Assembly: GCA_035610835.1 (NCBI GenBank) | Contig: CM069455.1 | Span: 45,710,074 to 45,774,073, forward strand | DNA: 64,000 bases | Direction of reading: 5' to 3' | Origin: Ophiura sarsii | Taxonomy: Eukaryota; Echinodermata; Ophiuroidea; Amphilepidida; Ophiuridae | Shown here: piece after piece, positions 26,001 to 39,898 of the stretch | How the letters are laid out: every line of letters begins with the position of its first letter | Position numbering within the stretch: position 1 is the stretch's first letter | The notes under the pieces: generated by a model | Seen by the model: the letters and a program-made list of their open reading frames with translations, nothing else | What the model was told of the DNA's origin: nothing | The model's database searches: none | Translations under genes and position numbers: made by a program

Positions 26001-29000
26001 TTTTTTTGTGACCGTGCAAACAAATTTGACCCCCCCCCCACCACTTACATGAAATTCACGAGGTGACTGACTGGGAAATATTTTGGGGCAACCAGGAAAA
26101 AATATCCTTTGCCCCCCCCTGGAAAACATCCCAGATACGCCACTGGTACATATACATATTTGCATTCAACATGTTCAATCTGTCTTTGCAGGAAAATAGT
26201 GGATCAACTGTGCCCTCCATTTTGAATCGTATGGACACACACGAACCGCCCCCAACCTACAACAAGACCAACAAATTCACGGAGGTCTTCCAAAGTATTG
26301 TTGATGCATATGGCACTGCTAACTATCGAGAGGTCAACCCTGGTAAGTTGTACTAGAGGTCAACCCCGTTTCATAACTTCAGGTCAACCAAAGGAAGTAT
26401 AGTGATAATTACAGCACAGGTCAATAAACTATCGAGAGGTCAACCCTGGTAAGTTGTACTAGAGGTCAACCCTGTTTCATAACTTCAGGTCAACCAAAGA
26501 AAGTAGTGATAATAACAGCACAGGTCAATAAACTATCGAGAGGTCAACCCTGGTAAGTTGTACTAGAGGTCAACCCTGTTTCATAACTTCAGGTCAACCA
26601 AAGGAAGTAGTGATAATTAAAGCACAGGTCAATAAACTATCAAGAGATCAACCCTGGTAAGTTGTACTAGAGGTCAACCCCGTTTCATAACTTCAGGTCA
26701 ACCAAAGGAAGTAGTGATAATAACAGCACAGGTCAATAAACTATCGAGAGGTCAACCCTGGTAAGTTGTTCTAGAGGTCAACCCCGTTTCATAACTTCAG
26801 GTCAACCAAAGGAAGTAGTGATAATAACAGCACAGGTCAATAAACTATCGAGAGGTCAACCCTGGTAAGTTGTACTAGAGACCAACCCTATTTCATAACT
26901 TCAGGTCAACCAAAGGAAGTATAGTGATATTACAGCACAGGTCAATAAACTATCGAGAGGTCAACCCTGGTAAGTTTTACTAGAGACCAACCCTGTGTCA
27001 TAACTTCAGGTCAACCAAAGGAAGTATAGTGATATTACAGCACAGGTCAATAAACTATCGAGAGGTCAACCCTGGTAAGTTGTACTAGAGGTCAACCCTG
27101 TTTCATAACTTCAGGTCAACCAAAGGAAGTAGTGATAATTAAAGCACAGGTCAATAAACTATCAAGAGATCAACCCTGGTAAGTTGTACTAGAGGTCAAC
27201 CCCGTTTCATAACTTCAGGTCAACCAAAGGAAGTAGTGATAATAACAGCACAGGTCAATAAACTATCAAGAGGTCAACCCTGGTAAGTTGTACTAGAGGT
27301 CAACCCCGTTTCATAACTTCAGGTTAACCAAAGGAAGTAGTGATAATTACAGCACAGGTCAATAACCTTGGCAAGTCCCACTAGACTGGATCCCCACGCC
27401 CTCTATTTGGCGGCCATCTTTAAATTTTGAGCACCTTCGCAGGGGCTGTGTGTACTAAATTGTGAAGATGGGAAGGATCCCACTACCTACAGGGCGTGTC
27501 AAAAGAAATTGTCCCATGTGAAACACAATTATTATTTTTTTAGTCAAAAAAAATACAAAACAACAATTGGACGTGAAGTACTAATAATCATTTGCAGCAA
27601 TCTTGAATGTGTCCATTTTATATCCATTTTGGAGCTTTCGTTATCAAATTATGGCAAATCTACTCCGGCATGTCAAATTCTGCTTTCGCCACTTGTCATG
27701 TGCAGAGACCTCTTTTATTATAATCGCCATTCAGTGGTAATTAAACATAATCAATAAAATCAATAATAACCTACCTACTAAATCTTGATAGTTAGTTGAA
27801 TGTGAGCAGAAAAACATATTTTCATCCATATTATCCATGACAAACCACAGAATATTTGAATTTTAGATGTTCTAAACAATAGCTAGTATTCATAAAAATA
27901 AGTAATTACTAATTAGTATAGTAAAAGCTATAGTAAAAGCTATAAGTAAAAGCAATTACCGTATTATCCCTAGTAAGCGCCCAGGGCGGTTAGCAAAGTC
28001 ATTTTGGGTGGGCGCTTATTATGTTACCTTTTTTTAACTCATTTATCGTACTAAATAAAATGTACAAGTGGTCATTTGAAGATGCTGACCATTTCATGTA
28101 CTAAATGAAATATATGTACAAGTGGTCATTTGAGGATGCTGACCATTTGAAAAGGTGGGTGCTTATAAGGGATTGTTTGTTGGTAGTCATTGAGAAAAAC
28201 AGGGGTGGGCGCTTATAAGGTCCTGGGCGCTTAATAGGGATAATACGGTACTAGATAAGTAAAAGGTCTAGCATAAGTAATTGCTAAAAACGTATTCATA
28301 AGCTTTTGCTTATGAGAACACCTGTTACTTTATTTAGAAGTCCACTCTTATTTAGTTACATTATTTAGAGGTAAACTCGGATTAAGTCAAATTATATGGA
28401 GAAAACCTTTTTTTAAACCTACATTGAGTCATATAGGCCATATTGTGCATTTTCCATGACCCGAACATGTTTTTCTTATACGATGCTGATACACATTTTT
28501 TCATTTCTGTTCCAGCCCCATTTGCTATCATCACTTTCCCATTTCTCTTCGGTGTGATGTTTGGAGACATAGGACACGGATTAGTCATGTTCCTTGCAGC
28601 TCTATTTCTTTGTCTGTATGAGAAGAAACTTGCTAAATTGGCCGAGGACGAGGTACGTGCATATCGAGAGTTGAGCGCCAGAAGCCTGTAACTCAACTTT
28701 TGGGCAAAATGAGATTTTGGTACCAAAATAATCCATATAACCCACAGATTTTCAGAACAATAAAGACTTAACTCATATTAACACTCAAAGAATTGAAGAG
28801 AATGGCCAATTCCACATAGCCCCAACTCAGTGTAACAGGTTTCAGTCAGTGCCAGAAGGCCTTAACTCGGACTTACGTCCTTGTCCTTCTGCCGCTCACT
28901 GAATTGACATGAGTGAGTTAAGGCTTGTGATCATGACAATCTTATACAGAAATAGGTGACTCTAAAGCAGTGATTCTAAAGCAGTAACTCAAATTATTGC

Positions 29001-32000
29001 AAATCCAGTTAGAGCCAAAAGACTGTAAATCAAGCATTTCTTAATTAATAATAAATATTGTCGTAATTAGTTATCTCAAATAGAAAATAATAACTGGTTC
29101 ATTATTAACACTAAGTGTGATACTAATAACACTTTTTTGACTATAATCAGAAGTATGAGTTGGGTGCTACAGTGTGTTGTAATGGGTCCCAAAATTTAGT
29201 TAATTAATTTAAGTTAATTATCTCAAAATAGCCTTTTTGAGTTAAGGCTTCTGGCGCTCAACCCTCGATATAATCCCATATTAACTGCAATGGTGATTCT
29301 GACATGATTTTCTCCCACCCCTGCCCTGTTCTGCATGGAGTACACAACTTCCAATAAATGATGTAGCCTAAGAATTATACCCTATAAGGCAAAACAAAGA
29401 AGAAGGTCTGTCTCAGAAGCCCGCCCGCATTGGTATGTGAAATGAGCTTCGGCTTGTAGGTCTATGCGCTGGGGGTCAAAACAACTTCTTTTCTTATTTT
29501 TTTCCCTTTTTTTTTCGACTTTTTTTTAAATTTTATTTTAAAAAAAGTTTAAAAAAGTTCTCTGTAAGCTTGGATAAGCAAAAAAAATAAAAAAGCAAAA
29601 AAAAATGCATACCTCATAGCCTATTTTCTAAAAAATAAAAAAACGCACAGTACTTAGCTTTTTGGCACAATATTTCTGAGACAGACTTTCTTCTTTGTTT
29701 GGCCTTATTATGTAACAGATGTGTCTCCTTTCTGACAGTTCTGACCAAACTGTCCTCCTCCAAACACAGCCTAAAACAGGATGAAAGTACAAATACGTTA
29801 TGATGGGTCATTTTACTAAATTACTAGAACATGGGGGACATAGCTCTCCAACCCCTCCCTTTTGCTGTTGTTGCTGGATCAATGCCAATGGCATTGAAAC
29901 TGTCATTAAATCATAGGTTTCAAGAATATTTGTTCAAAATGTGTCAAAATGGGCGGAAATGTACTCAAATTTGTCATGTTTGGTACATATTATTTTCATG
30001 TAACAAAATTCTAAAGGCTTTATCTAGCCTTACCTCGACAATGTGTAAATGTATTACCAATTCCATACAGATATTTGGCATGTTTTTCGGTGGGCGCTAC
30101 ATCATGTTATTGATGGGTATGTTTGCTGTGTACACGGGCTTCATCTACAATGATATATTCTCCAAGTCAGTCAATATATTTGGATCATCATGGAATACGA
30201 CCAATATGAATTACTCGTAAGTACAGTGGGGAGGTAGCGGGCTACATCATGCTCTACTGGTACCGAATTCTTTATATTGTAACTTATTTAATCAGTAGAT
30301 GGGAGTTCATGCAGTGAACAAAAGTGTTAATAGCAATGCAATTGGGATGGGAATATCCAGTGGCAGCCCCCCCCCCCCACCCCCCCCCCCCCCCCCCCCC
30401 GTCATCTCTGAAAATTGTCATTTAGCTTTAAAAAATACCTATATCTAAGTTATAGTTTAAATAGTCTGAAGCGAGCTGGAACGCCTAGTATTAGACCAAA
30501 TAAAACTAATTAACCTTTTTCATCTTGCCCACTCTTTTTTTCTTGCCCCCCCCCCCCCCGACAGATGAAGATACTACAAGTGCCAAAAGAATACTGCACA
30601 AATTAAAGAATACAGTTTTTCTTGTGCAGCTTTAGGTATTATATCAGACTACAATATTATATACATGGTTGCTGTAGTTTCAAACTTCTAAAAAAGATTT
30701 GTCTTCTTACTTTTCTCTTCTTTTTCTCTTTCTTTCATTAGTCAAGACTTGTTGAATCAAGATATTAGTCTCCAGTTAGATCCGAAGTACGCCTACAATA
30801 ATGAAACATACCCTTTTGGATTTGACCCAGTAAGTGTGTAATACATTATATATCTATTTATCTATCGTTTGTACATATTAAAAGTGGTTGAGAAATGTCT
30901 CCTTTTTAATTTGAGATATTACACGCTAAGAATTACCCAAAACAAATAGTCAAAAACATGTTTTAACCCCCTGGGGTCTACTTGTCTATCTTACAGTGGT
31001 TCTGATTGGTTTATTACAAGATGTACTCATGAATAGCCAATTCAAATGCAGCTTGTAAAATGTTTCACTACCATCAGGGATACAATTATTCTAACAATGT
31101 CTCTCATTGGTGCAATAAATGATGTATCCATCTTTTTAACAATCGGCCGGTAGTTCTCAGGGGGTTAAGGTACAGTAGGAGATTGTCTGACTTCAGTGGC
31201 GTAGCCAAGGGGGGGCAAGGGGGGGCAGCTGCCCCCCCCTGTGGGGTTCTCTGCCCCCCCTGTTGCCCCCCCTGTGGGAAATGTCAGTTGAAATAATTTG
31301 GGACTAACCTATTCACAACACAAGGAAATTCAATCCTCAATTTGGTTGTTGCCCCCCCACCAAAACTCCCGGCCCCCCCTTTGCCCCCCCACTGAGAAAA
31401 ACCTGGCTACGCCACTGTCTGACTTCCACCTTGGTACAGATAGGCATCTTGGCGACAGCTACGAAAAGAAGTTGAATCCCAAATAAAGTGTGATATTCAA
31501 AAAGTAAAGGGTCAAGAAAAACAAAACGACTGAATTGAAATCAATTGTACAACTTGCCGCATGAGTTTCTTAAAGACCCTCATTTAACAACATTATAAGC
31601 CTTTCATTGCAATGGAATGTCAATGGGAACCAGTAGACACCGGTGATCATGTGATGAAAGTGAAGCATGCTGGTGGTACTCAAGAAATCTTCAATGACAA
31701 ACAAATGTCTTCCAGGATTTTCACCACTATTGCACACACAGAAGAAACCAAAAGAGGGTAGCACTATGGTCATTGTTAGACATTTACATGAAATGTGACC
31801 CTTAGTCTAGCGCTACCCCTGACCATATTCCCACACGGCAGTCGTCTGCAGGTGACAGTTCCAAAATTTCACAAAATGTTTAAAAAATGTCAACATTATT
31901 GAATTTCATCACCATATTTAGTTAGAATCACTATGAGAAATGCATTAAAATATATACAAACATGCATAGCATCAGTTCAGTGATTCTTGAGATAAGACTT

Positions 32001-35000
32001 ATCAGTTCAGTGATTCTTGAGATAAGACTTATCAGTTCAGTGATTCTTGAGATAAGACTTATCAGTTCAGTGATTCTTGAGATAAGACTTATCAGTTCAG
32101 TGATTCTTGAGATAAGACTTATCAGATCAGTGATTCTTGAGATAAGACTTATCAGTTCAGTGATTCTTGAGATAAGACTTATCAGTTCAGTGATTCTTGA
32201 GATAAGACTTATCAGTTCAGTGATTCTTGAGATAAGACTTTTGAAAGTTAGGAAAGACTTTTGTAAAATCTTTTTTTGTACATGGTCAAAACTAATAGCC
32301 ACATGGAAAGTGTTATATGCCAGATGATAAAAAAGATACTATAATAGGGAAAGCTGTTTGACTTACCTCATTTTATCCCACCCAGATCTGGCAAATTGCA
32401 GAAAACAAACTCAACTTTCTCAACTCCTTCAAGATGAAGACGTCCATCATCCTCGGTGTTATGCAGATGACTCTAGGTGTTATACTCAGTCTGTTTAACC
32501 ATGTGTAAGTACATAGCGAGAGATCAGCTTTAGTTAAAAAGAGTGCTTTGGGAAAGAGCGATGTCTTTAATACAGTCAATTAGCCAAAGATGAAACGCAA
32601 TACATAATGTGTGACATCCAAACAAATTTCACCTTGATGTTATGGTATTTCTGAAAGATTCAAGACAACTTTCAAAACCTACGTACGCCAAAGTGTTCCT
32701 GTCATGGTCGAGCAACCCATAAAAATGGAGAAGGGGGTTCAAATCCTTAAATTGGAAAATGGTGGCAGGAGAGAAAAAAAGGAGGTCATCTAGGATAGGA
32801 CTGAGCGATCATTGTTGACCAAGAAATGGGGATGGTACAATTTCAACTGTCACACATGTCAGACAAGGCCCTATAAATGTTTTCTAAGTCAACTTCTACC
32901 ATCACCTTATTAAATAAACATCACCACCAGTTCAGGTGTGCATGACATGCCCGCTATTTTCTCAAAACCTTATGTTTTTCGGGCCTTTCAGCATGTATAA
33001 GTAAAACTTCCCAACGGGTATACATTGGAAGTGTTGCTTTATACATGTTCAAGGGCAAGAGTAATTACAAGGTTTTCATATGTGTTTTTGGCCCTTGAAC
33101 ATGTTTACAGCAGACTGCCCAAAGGTTATTTATATAGAAATCATTAGTTTACTTGCTGAAGGGCCGGATGGGAATACGAGGTTTTGACAGAACAGCAACG
33201 ACATGATGAATGATCAAAGTTGATAGTTTCACATACATACACTCCCGCCCAGAAGTGATGGCGCAGTGATCATATCCTAGAAAATCCATCTTCTATGAAC
33301 ATAGTATTGAATAATATCACAAGTAACGATGTTGTATGTGTTCATTATATAGTTCTTCTTCATAAATTCATGTTTGTTGCATGTTACGATCACCACATTT
33401 CATGCAAAACTCAATAAATCTAGACAAGTCAAAATCTACACAGTAAAATCCCATAGACATTTGCCTCATTAATATTCATGAGCTCATTACCACTAGTATT
33501 GCGCTATGGGAACATTCTCTCTCATCTACACCTTCTCTGAAAAATTAAGTTTTTTAATAATTAATTGTTATATTCACAATTGTAATTTCCTATATAATGA
33601 TGCGCACGCAGTCCTTAAATCCCTAAAACATGGTAATTTTCTGAGGTAATTTGAATTGTCAAGAAAAACCTGACATTTAAAAGACAATTTCAATATTTTG
33701 GTTTACAAATCAGTGATCCAATACACGACAGAGAACCTCGCAGTTTGTCTGTATCTCGCACGAGGCAGCACAGGACCCATGGCAGGTTTTAAAATTACCG
33801 CGACGATGATATGCATTCCATAATACAATGAATATGTAATGTACAATTTTGCGAAGGTCAGTCGTTATCTTTTCCATCAGTTGCGCTCCTGTTATTGGAG
33901 CAACATAGCCCAACAGCCTATACCACCATACTATGCAATCGAACTTACTGCCAGATGTGTTTTAATTGGGCGATATCTCTATCTTTCACATGATTGTAAC
34001 GGTCAACTCCATTCATAAAAGAATGCGCTAAAAGGGTGATCGATTCTAGTCTAACAAAGGATTCGAACAAGTCCATTCAAAATAATGTATGTTGGATCAC
34101 GCGGTAACTAAACTTATATTGTGTGATTAATATTTTCTAATAGGTAGGTCAGACTTGGCTAGTCTCAACATTCCCTAAACGGACCTGACAAGCCGACTCG
34201 CTAGGGGGTGTCACAACTTTGAGCATTTTTCTAACTCAAAAATGGGAAGATTACAATTTAACCAGCCATTTTCACTAAGAAGAACTCAATACTGTATACA
34301 AAATGTATGGTGTGTTTTGTGTTCACTTCATGTCCACCAGTTTAATGTGTTTTATAACCCATGTTCTATGCACACATTGCAATATGACAGAATACCCGTG
34401 TATGTAAAATTGTAATTGCTGCTGCCAGTTTTAGTTCGAGAATTTTGCTGGTTCCCAGTACGCCACAGGTATCATTCTACAACCAAAACTTTAATAAAGT
34501 TTTGTCTCGAAATATCAGCTTTTTGGGAAAATTCCAGTAACCTTGTCAAAACACGAACCATGTTTTAGGTATTAATGAGCATTACAGATCCCAGTCATAA
34601 TAATATTACGTGGTTGCATTTTGTAAAATAATGTAAAAATATTGATTTGTCGGAGATGATTTTCGCATGCAAGGATATCCCATAGCGCTATTACAGCGAT
34701 AATGAGCTCATGAATATTAATGAGGCGAGAATTACATGGGATTTCCCCATAGAGAAAATAGCGACCTTGGAAAGATATTTATTGTGACAAATGTGTAGGC
34801 TACAAGGTCAAGGAAAGATGAATTTATGAATGACAAGATATCCAGGCACCTATATAAATAGGATTTGACTTTGATATGGGTACATTTACAAGACTGTTTG
34901 TAGAATAAGTTCTCCCGCTGGTGTGCGCCATCACTTCTGGGCGGTAGTGTATCTTATCTCCATCCAGCCCTTCAGCATTTACAAAGTAATACTTCCTATC

Positions 35001-38000
35001 CAAGGGCCAAACAACACATCTATTAAAACCGTGTAAGTGCTCTTGCCCCTGAACATGTATAAAGCAACACGTCCAATGCATAGCTGTTGGGGAGTTTAAC
35101 TAATATATGCTGAAAGGCCGAGGAAAGGTTTTGACAAAACAGTGACAATGTATCAATTTGTGAAAAGTTCCGGGAATAAATCCTAATAAACATGGCCTCT
35201 CTATCCTTACACAGGTATTTCCGGAATGCCGTCAATTTCTGGTGCGAATTTATCCCTCAGATGATATTTCTTATGAGTATCTTTGGCTATCTGTGCGCGA
35301 TGATAGTCATCAAATGGTTTAGCTACTCAGCATGGACCTCTTGGAGGGCACCCAGTATCATCACTACCCTCATTGATATGTTTATGTTTGTCAAGATATC
35401 GGATAATAACCGACTCTACAACGGACAGGTAGGTAACAACAACTCGGGGGCACTTAAAGGGGCATTGAGGGATCCGTATGGGAGTGCGCCCTCAATTATC
35501 CTGGAAATCAGTTTTTTGGCATCAAAGTAATACTTAGGCATATCATACTCACTACCATCTGAAACAGTTTACCAACATTCGCCGTTTATCATATAAAATT
35601 TCATGATTTTCTTAGTTTCGATATGATGATATCGAACCTAAGTGCTGTATTCAGAAATTATGCTATCGTTTTACTCACGGACTTTCGCAGCAAATCTTAA
35701 CCCGGAAGTGCCGTTATTTGCTTATTTGGCATGAAGCCGATGTCGGAATTGTGTGATATTTTGGATTTGGGCTATGTTGATGATCATCTTTACATTATTT
35801 GCTCATTTAGTATATCGATACATCTCTCAATGCCCCTTTAAAGAAATATTATGTGATCTTGTTCAAATTTTTACACGTTTGGACTATCAGGAAAGACTTT
35901 CCTGAAATCATAAATCTATTTTGTCTGTATTTTCCGTTAAAAAAACCCATCACATCACATTACTAAATCATAATGGAAATCTGCTTCCAATTTAAGGACT
36001 TTTTCAACGTATTTGTTTGATTTTCATCAAAAAGCATTCCGTAGGGGTGTGTTAACTAACTTCACTTGTGTACAATTGCGCATTAAAACGGTGGGAAAAG
36101 GTGTCAAACCATAAAATTCTATTTACGAACGAAAAAACCACTAAAAAAATACACCGTCCTGGTACCAGGACAACTTATTTCAAAAACTGATTTTGAAGTA
36201 TTTAGGAAACATTGCTCTGTAACTCATGAAATATTTTAGTTTCATGGTAATTAATGTAATTTGTAAAAAATGTATTTCTAGGAATAACTCGCTGATATAA
36301 GATCACATAATCAGGCGATGGCGGACCCATTTTTTTTTAAATTTCCATTGGTTTCAATGTAACAATGGATTTTAATTATATGACCCCATAAAATTCATCA
36401 CACTTTGGAACTAAATTATTTCATCCTAAAACCTCTGGAGTTGGATAACCAGCTCCAGTGTCAGTATCATTTTTTGAATTTAATCCGTTGTAAAGCGTTC
36501 GTCCCATTCACTTGATCACGTAACCTTGTACGCATAATTTAACCTCGAATATTCGAAAACACGCCCGTGTCTGGCATCGTCTGTACATAATATGCCTTTA
36601 AAGGTGTACGCAGCAGTGTTGAAGGGTTTTTTAAATGTATAATCTACCGTCCGAATTCAAGATGAACATTAATAATAATGGTAATTTTTGCTGTTGTCAC
36701 TCACGAAAATACATCAAAACTTGATTAAATCAATGTTAAAATATTTTGGAATATTATTGATACTTTTCTTAAAAACGTCCTCTAATATTATTCTCCATTT
36801 GATGCAGTTTAACACGTCTTTAGACTAAATATATCGCACCCTCTATAAAACTAAATGCAAAGCAGCAGCAGTCTTATGCCCAGCGTATTTTAGCGGGAAA
36901 CTGTTTAGCGTGGAATTCTTTCTTATCCTGGGTAAGAATATTTGAATTGACGTTTTGTTGTTTAAAAAGGGCTGATTTTTCTAAATCGTTACAGGTGTAA
37001 GTAAGTACATACATATATAATTGCAAAAATGTAGAAATCCCTGTTTTGTTCAAATTTGAGGGTGCAACCTCAACTTCATTTCTGAGTACCCTTTAAAGTA
37101 TAGGAGAGAGACTTTATCATAATTTAAATGATTCCTGATTAGCTGACGAAGAGCTAAATTAGCTCAATTACATTACTACGACCTTTGGCTTCAGGAATGC
37201 CGGAAAGGCACAATGTAAGCTTTAAAGAAGACTAAAATTGGCACAGGAAAGATTAAACCGGCACAATTAATGAACACCTACAAGGCATATTGAAGACTTT
37301 AATACAATGAAAGCTTAAATAGAACGATGAATACTTTAATGCTACTATATGAAGAGATAAAAAGAATCGATCAAGTACCTTGCTTGGTATGCCTCCCTCC
37401 GTCATGTCTCACAGTTCATGACTTTCATGATGGCTCTACACTGTTGTCGGTCAGCAGCTAGTTGTTACACCACTGGTAGAGGTTGTCCAACGAGATTCTT
37501 GATCCTGTTACTCCACCTTTCCCTCGGTCGCCCATGTCTTTTGAGCCCTCAATTTGTACCTGCATAAAGACCTTCTCAAGGCAGGTGTGCTGACGTCTGG
37601 CTATGTATCTGATGTAGCTTATAGTCTGGCGATTGATGGAATCAAGCAGGCTGTTCTACACACCAATATCTTGTAGGAATACATAAATGGCATCATTCAG
37701 GCTTTAAAGGCACAATGACAACCTATTAATTGATATGAATGTATAATATTGACTTCTGATTAATTCCACTATGACCATTCACGCTTATAATCTTTCCAAT
37801 CAAGATTAATACCAGGGGAGTCTTATCTTCCATTGTACACCCCTGAAATGTACACCTATTTTACCTCTTTGGGCAATAATTCTGGGTTCTTTTTAGGCGA
37901 CAAAGAAAAAGCCCTGTTCTACTGGCAAACTGACCTCTCAGGTAGGGTCGGTCAGTCGGGCGTTGTTTTTGAGGGGCTTTTCAAAATGTTCGTGAACATT

Positions 38001-39850
38001 TGGTGAATTTTTGGTTAAAAATATTGTTGTTTTTAATTTTCAAAGTTCAAAATTTTCAAACAAAATATCCAACAAAAATTGTTATAATTTCAAAAAATTC
38101 AAATCTTTTTAAAAATTCACAGAAATGGTTCAGTCTTGTCTGTGGAACAGGGTTGGGGGTATTCGTTGCCTTATTGGCAGAAACTTTATATTGTTCTTTC
38201 CATTTTTGATTCAAATTCCATTCAAACAGGACTGTTATGTGGTATTTAAGATTGGGACAATTTGGGAAAGGATTTGGTCAGAACATGTAAGGTTTGGAAT
38301 TAATATAGGGTTTCAAGAAAGGTACTCACAACCCCTGCTTCATATTATAGTTTTAATCAGTTCAAAATTGGCAAAGAATATGTGGTTTTATCTCTCCGCA
38401 CGCAAAAGGAATCTAAGCGTACTTGCGCTATTTTGGTATACGCAAGCCTCCACACATCCGATTCACAATACTCCATGTTGCGCAGGTTCTTCTGAATTCA
38501 TTTGCTGCTATAAGCTATAAAACTGACTGAACTATAACTAGAATACCTTATAATCTGTTCATTTTGTTCTCTTCATCCACTGTCTTTGTATCATTTACAG
38601 CAACTGGTGCAGACGATAATGGTGTTCTTAGCCGTCATAACCATTCCCTGGATGTTGTTCATCAAGCCATATATCCTGAATAGACGTCATAAGAAAAGAA
38701 TGCTACATGTAAGTGAGCAAGATAAATGTATGCGTTTGTTAAAGGAGGTGTCCCGCAAGTGTCCATAATATGTTAGAAATATAACTATCGAGCCCAACTT
38801 TTGTAATTATATAGAACAAAACACAACACCTATGACAAAAACAAATAAAAACCGCAATCTCTCAACATGCACTTTTTAAAATTCACGGCGATAGAAAGTC
38901 CCAGTGTCGATGATGACATAGTTATACAATGCACATGCGTAAATTTGAGCACCGATATCCATGACGTCATCGACACCGGGACTTTCGATCGCCGAAAGTG
39001 CATGTGTCGATGATGTAAAGTCCCAGTGTCGATGATGTTATAGTTATACAATGCACATGCGCAGATTTGAGCACCGATACCCATGACGTCATCGACACCG
39101 GGACTTTTGATTGCCGCGAATTTTAAAAAGTGCATGTTGAGTGATGGCAGTTTTTATTCATTTTTGTGACTTGTATGGTGTTTTGTTCTATATAATTACA
39201 TAACTTTGGCTCAATAATTATTTTTCTAACAAATAATGCTCAATGTTGTGCTTGCGGGACCCTTCCTTTAATTGTTTGTTTTAGGGTGTGGTTTGTTCTG
39301 AAAAGCAATCACTCATCTGACTGTGATTTCTTTTTACTTCAAAAGTGTTTTTACAGGAATTCTCTTTTTCATGAAAAGTGAACGCCCTCTTAAAACCCTA
39401 ACCCCCTAACCGGGTTTTTAACAGGGATCTCAATTTATTTTTGAAGAGAAAACGCCAACATAATTGATCCGGCATGTCGGCTCTTCATCCCACCCACATA
39501 AGGAAAGAATGCAACATGTAAGTGAGGAAGATACATGTATGTGTTTGTTAATTGTTTGTTTTAGGGTGTGGTTTGTTCTGAAAAACAATCACTCATCTGA
39601 CTGTTATTTCTTTTTACTTCAAGAGTGTTTTTACTGGATTTCTCTTTTTCATGAAAAGTGAACGCCCTCTTAAACCCTAACCGGGTTTTTAACAGGGATC
39701 TCAATTTATTTTTGAAGAGAAAACACCAACCAAATTGATCCGGTTTATCGGCCCGTCATTCCACCCACTAAGCCATGACCCTCGGCTACTCGGAGATAGG
39801 CTGAGAAGTAGTATTTTTTAGTACTCGGGGAGGATTAAGAGCAATATGAT

Positions 39851-39898
<48 letters not shown>

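Noticed and set aside
26321..27370. Regularly spaced repeats resembling a CRISPR array
   Set aside because: The whole unit is repeated, with no unique spacers, and the setting is an animal intron.
28382..28726. 114-codon minus-strand frame over exon 11
   Set aside because: Shadow of the V-ATPase exon on the other strand; no homology of its own.
31931..32327. Open frames of over 120 codons on both strands
   Set aside because: They are created by the 30-bp tandem repeat (divisible by three); no codon-like composition or homology.
32725..32750. ggttcaaatcc as a tRNA T-loop
   Set aside because: No A-box or cloverleaf around it. I saw no tRNA or rRNA gene in the window.
38125..38520. 131-codon frame in intron 15
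   Set aside because: Overlaps a dispersed foldback repeat and has no recognisable domain.
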